Below are positions 21,552-27,473 of a stretch of DNA of 32,202 bases, one piece after another. The stretch covers positions 1 to 32,202 of the forward strand of contig NZ_SMKR01000081.1 of the NCBI RefSeq assembly GCF_004348725.1, given 5' to 3'. Position 1 is the first letter of the stretch, and each line of letters starts with the position of its first letter. This DNA is from Kribbella turkmenica. GTDB lineage: Bacteria; Actinomycetota; Actinomycetes; Propionibacteriales; Kribbellaceae. A model generated the notes under the pieces. The model searched no databases and was not told the DNA's origin. It saw nothing but the letters and a program-made list of their open reading frames with translations. Both the position numbers and the translations under genes were made by a program.

Positions 21552-22334
21552 TCAGAGGGCTCGGGCGGTGTAGCGGTTGTCCTCCTGCTTGAGGGACAGG
21601 GCCAGCTCGAAGGTTTCGCTGAGGGTCTCGGAGGTGAGGGCCTCGTCCATCGGGCCGGCGGCGACGATCCGGCCCTGCTTCAGCAGCAGGGCGTGGTTGA
21701 AGCCGGGCGGGATCTCCTCGACGTGGTGGGTGACGAGGACCATCGCCGGCGCGCCGACCGCGGTCGCGATCGAGCTGAGCGACCGGACCAGCTGCTCCCG
21801 GCCGGTCAGGTCGAGGCCGGCCGCGGGCTCGTCCATCAGCATCAGCTCGGGATCGGTCATCAGCGCGCGGGCGATCTGCACCCGCTTGCGCTCTCCCTCG
21901 GACAGCGTGCCGAACGTCCGGTCGCCGAGGTGGCCGATGCCGAGCTCGGTCAGCAACTCCCCGGCCCGCTGGTGGTCCAGGTCGTCGTACTCCTCCCGCC
22001 ACCGTCCGAGAACCGCGTACGACGCCGAGACGACGACGTCCGCGACCCGTTCGCCGCGGGGCAGGCGATCGGCCAGAGCGGCGCTGGTGAGTCCGATCCG
22101 CGGCCGCAGCTCGAACACGTCGACCGCGCCGAGCACCTCACCGAGCAGGCCGGCCACGCCGGCGGTCGGGTGGATCTGGGCCGCGAGGATCTGCAGCAGC
22201 GTCGTCTTGCCGGCGCCGTTCGGGCCGATCACCACCCAGCGGTCGGCCTCGTCGACGGTCCAGTCGATCCCGTCGAGCAGCCGCGCCTCACCACGAACGA
22301 TCGACACCCCGGCCAGCTCCACCACTGCAGTCAT
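21552..22334 (-). CDS. ABC transporter ATP-binding protein
   Basis: A 260-residue single ABC ATPase. Walker A is IGPNGAGKTTLLQIL near residue 38, the signature LSEGERKRVQIARAL near 145, Walker B LMLMDEPAAGLDL near 165, and the H-loop VTHHVEEIPPGF near 200. No permease gene is adjacent, so it is an orphan. The type is like the ModF/iron-complex group of actinobacterial ATPases, but the cargo cannot be given. ATG 22334 lies 6 nt after the -10 TAGGTT, which supports this start over the TTG at 22340. It is divergent from the unknown gene at 22422. Confidence 0.9.
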   Translation of the reverse strand: MTAVVELAGVSIVRGEARLLDGIDWTVDEADRWVVIGPNGAGKTTLLQILAAQIHPTAGVAGLLGEVLGAVDVFELRPRIGLTSAALADRLPRGERVADVVVSASYAVLGRWREEYDDLDHQRAGELLTELGIGHLGDRTFGTLSEGERKRVQIARALMTDPELMLMDEPAAGLDLTGREQLVRSLSSIATAVGAPAMVLVTHHVEEIPPGFNHALLLKQGRIVAAGPMDEALTSETLSETFELALSLKQEDNRYTARAL

Positions 22335-22340
22335 GCCCAA

Positions 22341-22346
22341 AACCTA
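22341..22346 (-). promoter_or_regulatory. -10 box of the ABC ATPase gene; leaderless start
   Basis: TAGGTT on the minus strand, then 6 nt (TTGGGC), then ATG 22334. It fits the leaderless pattern of this window. Confidence 0.5.
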
Positions 22347-22421
22347 CGGGGTCGCCCCCGCACATCCGCGCGCGGCCTGCTGATGTCGTCCGGCCTGCCG
22401 CGTGGTGGGAGACTGGCGGGC

Positions 22422-23156
22422 GTGCTGACGACCTCCGCCTCGGTTCGGTTCACCGTCTGGAGCAACGCGATGCTGACCGGTGCCTGCGATCCGGACACGG
22501 CTGCCCACCAGATCCTCGGCGACGACGTCGGGCACCACGTCGCCGGGCTGACCGCGCATCCGGAGCCGGCCACGCTGCCGGTGGCGCTCAACCTGCTGCG
22601 CGCGACCGGGACGACGCAGGCGCACCTGGCGCTGCCGATCCCCGGCGACCCGATCGGCCTGGCCGGCCCGCCGACCTTCAACGAGGCCGCGCTGGAGTCC
22701 GGCGAGGCGGTCGTCCTGACGGGCGCCGGCATCGGCCTCGTTCCGGCGTACGTCGGTCCGGCCGTGCAGTGGACCGCGCTGACGGCCACCAGCCCGATGC
22801 CGGCCGACTTCGGCGAGGCCGACCGCGGCCTGCGGATGGCGTTGATCGACGCGGCCGAGTCGCTGGCGGCGCTGGACGTCGCGCGGTGGAAGCCGGAGAT
22901 CGCGGACGCGCTGATCGACATCCGCAAGATCGGCAGCGGCCGCAACGACGACCTTGCCCCCGGCTACCAACCGCGGGCGGTCAAGGCCGCGGCGACCGCC
23001 CGGCGGTGCCTGGCGATCGCCGACGCGGCGCTCGAGGACGACGGTGCCGCGGTCACCGGTGCCGAGGCCGACGCCCGGCGGCGGACACTGCTCGACCTCG
23101 CGGCCGCGGCCCGACGCGCCCTGGTCGCCGCCTGCGCACCACCCGTGCCCGGCTGA
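22422..23156 (+). CDS. Unrecognised conserved-looking protein
   Basis: A 244-residue protein I do not recognise. It has no signal peptide or membrane helix. The first half is rich in beta-type segments (ASVRFTVWSNAMLTGACDPDTAA, LPVALNLLRATGTTQAHLALPIPGDPIGL, GEAVVLTGAGIGLVPAYVGPAVQW). The second half is helical and Ala/Arg-rich (RMALIDAAESLAALDVARW, AAATARRCLAIADAALEDDG). Codon use (G/C at third positions) is that of a real gene. GTG 22422 is preceded by GAGACT and 7 nt, a possible leaderless start. It lies between the divergent ABC ATPase and serB on the same strand, 110 nt upstream of serB. The reading that extends to 21051 is a shadow of the opposite strand. Confidence 0.8.
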   Translation: MLTTSASVRFTVWSNAMLTGACDPDTAAHQILGDDVGHHVAGLTAHPEPATLPVALNLLRATGTTQAHLALPIPGDPIGLAGPPTFNEAALESGEAVVLTGAGIGLVPAYVGPAVQWTALTATSPMPADFGEADRGLRMALIDAAESLAALDVARWKPEIADALIDIRKIGSGRNDDLAPGYQPRAVKAAATARRCLAIADAALEDDGAAVTGAEADARRRTLLDLAAAARRALVAACAPPVPG

Positions 23157-23250
23157 CCCCGGCGCCTGTCGCCGCCCGGCGGGTACCCGAGATCGCCGTC
23201 CGTTCACGCCTGCGATGTGGACCGGACGGCCGTCGCTGCGGTGACTTGGG

Positions 23251-23256
23251 TAGCGT
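23251..23256 (+). promoter_or_regulatory. -10 box of serB
   Basis: TAGCGT followed by 10 nt and ATG 23267, so the leader would be only about 3 nt. No ribosome binding site is apparent. Confidence 0.5.
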
Positions 23257-23266
23257 TCGTGCTGCC

Positions 23267-24484
23267 ATGACAGGACAGGCTGAGCTCGAGACGCCCTCGC
23301 CCGATCGCCCGACGCTGCTGGTCACGCTGACCGGAACCGACCGCCCGGGCCTGACCTCCGCTGTGCTCTCGACGCTGGCCACCCGCGGACTCGAGGTGAT
23401 CGACGCCGAGCAGGTCGTCCTCCGGGGCCGCCTGGTCCTCGGGGTGCTCGTCTCCGCGCCGCGCGACCACAAGACGCTGAAGGAGGAGCTGAAGGCGCTC
23501 GAGACCGTCCTCGACGTGGACATCTCGGTGAAGAAGGGCATCGGCGACAACGAGCCCCGGCGCAAGGGCCGCAGCCAGGTGACGGTGATCGGGCACCCGC
23601 TGCCGGCCGCCGGACTGGCCGCGATCGCCGGCCGGATCGCCGACACCGGCGCGAACATCGACCGGATCAGCCGGATGGCCCGCTACCCGGTGACCGCGAT
23701 GGAGATCGCCGTCTCCGGTGCCGATCCGGAGGCGCTGCGGACGGTGCTCGCGCTGGAGGGCGTCCGGCAGCGGCTCGACGTCGCGGTGCAGGCGGGCGGG
23801 CTGTACCGGCGGGCCAAGCGGCTGATCGTGATGGACGTCGACTCCACGCTGATCCAGGGCGAGGTGATCGAGATGCTGGCCGGGCACGCCGGCCGGCTCG
23901 AGGAGGTTGCCGCGGTCACCGAACAGGCGATGCGCGGGGAGCTGGAGTTCGCCGAGTCCCTGCACCACCGGGTCGCCCAGCTCGAAGGGCTGCCCGAGTC
24001 CGCGCTCGACGAGGTGTACCGGGCGATCCAGCTGGCGCCCGGCGCGCGCACGCTGGTACGGACGCTGAAGCGGCTCGGGTACCAGTTCGCGATCGTCAGC
24101 GGCGGCTTCAGCCAGATCACCGACAAGCTGGCCGCGGACCTCGGCATCGACTACGCCGCGGCGAACCAGCTGGAGATCGTCGACGGCAGGCTGACCGGCC
24201 GCGTGGTCGGCGACATCGTCGACCGGGCCGGCAAGGCGGTCGCGCTGCGCCGGTTCGCCGAGAAGTCCGGTACGCCGCTGTCGCAGACGGTCGCGATCGG
24301 CGACGGCGCCAACGACCTGGACATGCTCGCGGCCGCCGGTCTCGGGGTGGCGTTCAACGCCAAGCCGGTCGTCCGCGAGGCGGCCGACACCCACCTGAGC
24401 GTCCCGTACCTGGACACCATCCTCTACCTGCTCGGCATCAGCCGCGAGGAAGTGGAAGCCGCCGACGCGGACAACCCGGCCTGA
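23267..24484 (+). CDS. serB: Phosphoserine phosphatase with two ACT domains
   Basis: A 405-residue enzyme that hydrolyses O-phosphoserine in the last step of serine synthesis. Two ACT domains occupy residues about 15-90 (LLVTLTGTDRPGLTSAVLSTL) and 103-175 (QVTVIGHPLPAAGLAAIAGRIADTG) and probably bind serine as feedback regulator. The HAD phosphatase follows: MDVDSTLIQGEVIEML with the nucleophile D190 and general acid D192, then QLAPGARTLVRTLKRLG, IVSGGFSQ, and GDGANDLDMLAAAGLGVAFNAKP. The length matches the mycobacterial SerB2 type. ATG 23267 lies 10 nt after the -10 TAGCGT. No other serine gene is adjacent. Confidence 0.95.
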   Translation: MTGQAELETPSPDRPTLLVTLTGTDRPGLTSAVLSTLATRGLEVIDAEQVVLRGRLVLGVLVSAPRDHKTLKEELKALETVLDVDISVKKGIGDNEPRRKGRSQVTVIGHPLPAAGLAAIAGRIADTGANIDRISRMARYPVTAMEIAVSGADPEALRTVLALEGVRQRLDVAVQAGGLYRRAKRLIVMDVDSTLIQGEVIEMLAGHAGRLEEVAAVTEQAMRGELEFAESLHHRVAQLEGLPESALDEVYRAIQLAPGARTLVRTLKRLGYQFAIVSGGFSQITDKLAADLGIDYAAANQLEIVDGRLTGRVVGDIVDRAGKAVALRRFAEKSGTPLSQTVAIGDGANDLDMLAAAGLGVAFNAKPVVREAADTHLSVPYLDTILYLLGISREEVEAADADNPA

Positions 24485-24501
24485 CGGGTGTGCTCCCTGG
24501 G

Positions 24502-24884
24502 GTGAGCGATGATCGCCCCATGCTTCCGCACGGTCCCGCCCCGCGGCACAGGACGATGCCGCACCGATCCGCCGGCTGACGGCGGCCGCCGAGACCGAGT
24601 GGCACAGCCGCGGCGCAAGTCGTACGACGAGTGGGCCCGGGCGAGCGTGGAACGGTCGACCTTGCGGCTTGGCGCGTCCGTGCTGGCGTTCGCCGGGGAC
24701 GAGTTGGTCGGCGCGGCCATGGCATCGCCCGGGCGATGCTCGACCAGGCGTGCGCGGAGTTCATCGGCTGGGCCGTCGAGACTGCATCTTGTGGACCCGT
24801 TCCGGCACCGGTGCGCTCGGGATGTACGAGCGCCTCGGCATGCGCGTCCGCCACAGTACGACGGTGTACCGCTCGAGAGGCTGA
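24502..24884 (+). pseudogene. Decayed GNAT acetyltransferase
   Basis: Parts of one GNAT protein occur in different frames: AQDDAAPIRRLTAAAETEW (from 24546), SYDEWARASVERSTLRLG and ASVLAFAGDELVGAAMA (24617-24727), GIARAMLDQACAEF (from about 24718), and RLGRRDCILWTRSGTGALGMYERLGMRVRH up to a stop at 24884. The order is that of a normal GNAT N-acetyltransferase acting on a small molecule, but at least three frameshifts separate the parts, and the central acetyl-CoA strand and loop before GIARAML is deleted. No single ORF can make a working enzyme. ORFs covering this stretch are remnants. The sequence should be checked for assembly errors, though several independent shifts plus a deletion make decay more likely. 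Confidence 0.82.
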
Positions 24885-24902
24885 GCCGGACCGGACCGTG
24901 AC

Positions 24903-24938
24903 GAAGTGTTGACACTTCGCTATGAGAGCGCTCACATT
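24903..24938 (+). promoter_or_regulatory. Promoter and LacI-type operator of the GH16 gene
   Basis: A perfect -35 TTGACA (24909-24914) sits inside the 16-bp palindrome GAAGTGTTGACACTTC (24903-24918). Between it and a weak -10 (TCACAT or CACATT, 24932-24938) lies TGAGAGCGCTCACA (24923-24936), 12 of 14 positions symmetric and close to the TGGGAGCGCTCCCA site of CebR-type LacI repressors. A repressor there would occlude the promoter. No lacI gene is in the window. Confidence 0.7.
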
Positions 24939-24964
24939 GACCTCACCAACCCCTGGAGGTCGCT

Positions 24965-26353
24965 ATGCGTTTCCGCCCCATGATCGCCGCATTGCTCGCC
25001 CCACTCCTGGTCACCGGTGCCGTGGCCGGCGCCGTCGGCGGCGCCCGTTCGGACGCCGCCCAGGCAAGCGTCCCGCCACCCGGTGACGGCTGGACGGCCG
25101 TCTGGAGTGACGACTTCGACGGCCCCGGCGGCACGCTGCCGTCGAGCGCCAACTGGATCATCGACACCGGTCACGGCTACCCCGGCGGCCCCGGCAACTG
25201 GGGTACGGGCGAGATCCAGAACTACACCAGCAGCACGAACAACCTCGCCCTCGACGGCACCGGCAATCTCCGGATCACCCCCCGCCGGGACGCGGCCGGC
25301 AACTGGACGTCGGCCCGGATCGAGACCCAGCGGGCCGACTTCAAGCCGCCGAGCGGCGGGGTGCTCGCGATCGAGAGCCGGCTCCAGATGCCGAACGTCA
25401 CCGGCACCGCGGCCCTCGGCTACTGGCCGGCGTTCTGGGCGCTGGGCGCGCCGTACCGGGGGAACTACTGGAACTGGCCGGGCATCGGCGAGTTCGACAT
25501 CATGGAGAACGTCAACGGGATCAACTCGGTCTGGGGTGTGCTGCACTGCGGGGTGAACCCCGGCGGCCCCTGCAACGAGACCAGCGGCCTCGGCGCCAGT
25601 CGCGTCTGCCCGGGCGCGTCCTGTCAGTCCGCCTTCCACACCTACCGGTTCGAGTGGGACACCAGCATCTCGCCGAACCAGTTGCGCTGGTACGTCGACG
25701 GGCAGCAGTACCACTCGGTCAGCCAGGGCCAACTGCCGGCCGACACGTGGACGAACATGACCTCGCACGCCGGCTACTTCATCCTGCTGAACGTCGCCAT
25801 CGGCGGCGCCTTCCCGGACGCGCTGAACGGGCCGACGCCGCGACCCGAGACCGTTCCTGGGCACCCGATGATCGTCGATTACGTCGCGGTCACCGCGAAG
25901 GGCGGCGGCACCACTCCTCCGACGACACCGCCTCCCGGTGGCGGCAGCGCCTACAGCACCATCGAGGCCGAGACGTCGACCCAGCGGGCCACGATCGGCG
26001 TCGAGACCACCAGCGACACCGGCGGCGGTCAGAACCTGATGCAGATCGGCAACGGCGACTGGGCGCTCTACCGCGGCCTCGACTTCGGCAGCACGGCCGC
26101 GACGCAGTTCGTCGGCCGGGTCGCGTCCGGTGCCGCGGGCGGTGTCAGCGGTCTGGTCGAAGTTCGCCTGGACAGCCGCTCGAACGCCCCGATCGGCAGC
26201 TTCGCCATCGCCAACACCGGCGGCTGGCAGTCCTGGCGATCGGTTCCGGCCAACATCTCCGGTGTCACCGGCGTCCACGACGTCTACCTCACCTTCACCA
26301 GCGGCCAGCCCGCCGACTTCGTCAACGTCAACTGGTTCACCTTCGCCCGCTGA
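24965..26353 (+). CDS. Secreted GH16 beta-glucanase with C-terminal CBM6
   Basis: A 462-residue exported glycoside hydrolase. A signal peptide (residues 1-36, ending near SDAAQA) is followed by the GH16 jelly-roll domain to about 310. The catalytic motif is GEFDIMENV with the nucleophile E176, D178 and acid/base E181; WPAFWALGAPYRGNYWNWPGIG and GWTAVWSDDFDGPGG flank it. This is the laminarinase-like form, probably acting on beta-1,3-glucan. A Pro/Thr/Gly linker (GGGTTPPTTPPPGGGS) leads to a CBM6-type lectin domain at 325-462 (YSTIEAETSTQRATIGVETT, GGWQSWRSVPANISGVTGVHDVYLTFT, NVNWFTF). ATG 24965 has GGAGGT 4 nt upstream. Expression is probably controlled by a LacI-type repressor. Confidence 0.94.
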   Translation: MRFRPMIAALLAPLLVTGAVAGAVGGARSDAAQASVPPPGDGWTAVWSDDFDGPGGTLPSSANWIIDTGHGYPGGPGNWGTGEIQNYTSSTNNLALDGTGNLRITPRRDAAGNWTSARIETQRADFKPPSGGVLAIESRLQMPNVTGTAALGYWPAFWALGAPYRGNYWNWPGIGEFDIMENVNGINSVWGVLHCGVNPGGPCNETSGLGASRVCPGASCQSAFHTYRFEWDTSISPNQLRWYVDGQQYHSVSQGQLPADTWTNMTSHAGYFILLNVAIGGAFPDALNGPTPRPETVPGHPMIVDYVAVTAKGGGTTPPTTPPPGGGSAYSTIEAETSTQRATIGVETTSDTGGGQNLMQIGNGDWALYRGLDFGSTAATQFVGRVASGAAGGVSGLVEVRLDSRSNAPIGSFAIANTGGWQSWRSVPANISGVTGVHDVYLTFTSGQPADFVNVNWFTFAR

Positions 26354-26384
26354 CCGGATTGCGGCCCGGGAGGGGCTGACCACC

Positions 26385-26390
26385 TATCCT
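26385..26390 (+). promoter_or_regulatory. -10 box of the cyanophycin operon; leaderless start
   Basis: TATCCT followed by 6 nt (TCGGCT) and ATG 26397. The spacer between the GH16 stop and this start is 43 nt. No -35 is clear. Confidence 0.5.
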
Positions 26391-26396
26391 TCGGCT

Positions 26397-27473
26397 ATGT
26401 CTGAACAGCAGGGTGGGGTGAGCAGCGGGCCGGGGGCCCTGTTCGCCATCGGCGGCGCCGAGGACAAGCTGAAGAAGCGCACGGTGCTGCAGGAGTTCGT
26501 CGAGGCCGCCGGCGGGCCGAGGGCGCGGATCGTGGTCGTGCCGACCGCGTCCGCGCTCGGGCCGGACATCGTCGACGTCTACCACGCGCTGTTCGCCGCC
26601 CTCGGAGCCGAGAGCGTCGTCGGCGTCCGGCCGGAGACCCGGGAGGACGCCGACGACCCGGCGTTCCTCGAGCCGTTGGACGACGCCACCGGGATCTTCA
26701 TGACCGGCGGCAACCAGCTGAAGCTGGCCGGTGTCGTCACCGGTACGGCGTTCGGCCGCGCGATCACCGCGGCGCACACGCGCGGTGCGGCGGTCGGAGG
26801 TACGTCGGCCGGGGCCAGCATCCTGGCCGAGCACATGATCGCGTTCGGCCGGTCGGGCGCGACCCCGCGGCAGCGGATGAGTCAACTCGCCGGCGGCCTC
26901 GGCCTGGTTCAGGGCGCGATCGTCGACCAGCACTTCGCCCAGCGGAACCGGTACGGCCGGCTGCTGTCGCTGGTCGCCCAGTCCCCAGGGCTGCTCGGGA
27001 TCGGCATCGACGAGGACACCGCGGCCGTCGTCCGCGGCACCCACCTCGAGGTCGTCGGCCGCGGCGCGGTGACGATCTTCGACGGCAGCCGGATCACGTC
27101 CAACGCCCACTCCACCAAACGTTCCGAGCCGATCCTCGCGTCAGGCGTCGTCCTGCACGTGTTGCCCGCGACGGCGACGTTCGACCTGCAGGCGCGGGTG
27201 CTGCTGTCGTACGGACCGCAGCCACCGGCCGAGGAGATCGCCGAGATGGAGGCCGCCGAGGCCGACCTGCGGAAGCTGGCCAAGGAGATCGCCGCCGAGG
27301 GGGTGTCACCCAGGTACTACGCGGACCGCAAGCGGCGTGCGGGTCGCCGCACGGCGAAGAGACCCGCGGCCGCCGGGGAGTCCAGACCGGAGGCGACCGA
27401 GCCGATCACGGCCGGCGCCGAACTCGCCACCCCCGACCTGCCCGCAACGCAATCAGACAGTGGGACTGAATGA
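26397..27473 (+). CDS. cphB: Cyanophycinase
   Basis: A 358-residue S51-family serine peptidase that cleaves cyanophycin to beta-Asp-Arg dipeptides. The nucleophile is S137 in GGTSAGASILAEH. GGNQLKLAG (Q107) and AIVDQHFAQRNRYGRLLSL carry the Asp, Gln and Arg residues that bind the substrate. The catalytic fold ends by about residue 285. A further 70 residues, helical and Glu/Lys/Arg-rich then Pro/Ala/Thr-rich, are extra compared with the usual 270-290-residue enzyme. ATG 26397 lies 6 nt after TATCCT. The stop overlaps the cphA start (ATGA), so synthesis and breakdown enzymes are made together. No isoaspartyl dipeptidase gene is nearby. Confidence 0.96.
   Translation: MSEQQGGVSSGPGALFAIGGAEDKLKKRTVLQEFVEAAGGPRARIVVVPTASALGPDIVDVYHALFAALGAESVVGVRPETREDADDPAFLEPLDDATGIFMTGGNQLKLAGVVTGTAFGRAITAAHTRGAAVGGTSAGASILAEHMIAFGRSGATPRQRMSQLAGGLGLVQGAIVDQHFAQRNRYGRLLSLVAQSPGLLGIGIDEDTAAVVRGTHLEVVGRGAVTIFDGSRITSNAHSTKRSEPILASGVVLHVLPATATFDLQARVLLSYGPQPPAEEIAEMEAAEADLRKLAKEIAAEGVSPRYYADRKRRAGRRTAKRPAAAGESRPEATEPITAGAELATPDLPATQSDSGTE

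Noticed and set aside
21051..22421. N-terminal extension of the unknown protein at 22422
   Set aside because: The extension is the reverse frame of nfeD and the ABC ATPase and passes through the palindromic repeats.
24509..24901. 130-codon ORF as an intact gene
   Set aside because: It joins only one in-frame piece of a GNAT protein to out-of-frame sequence; the remaining GNAT segments lie in other frames.
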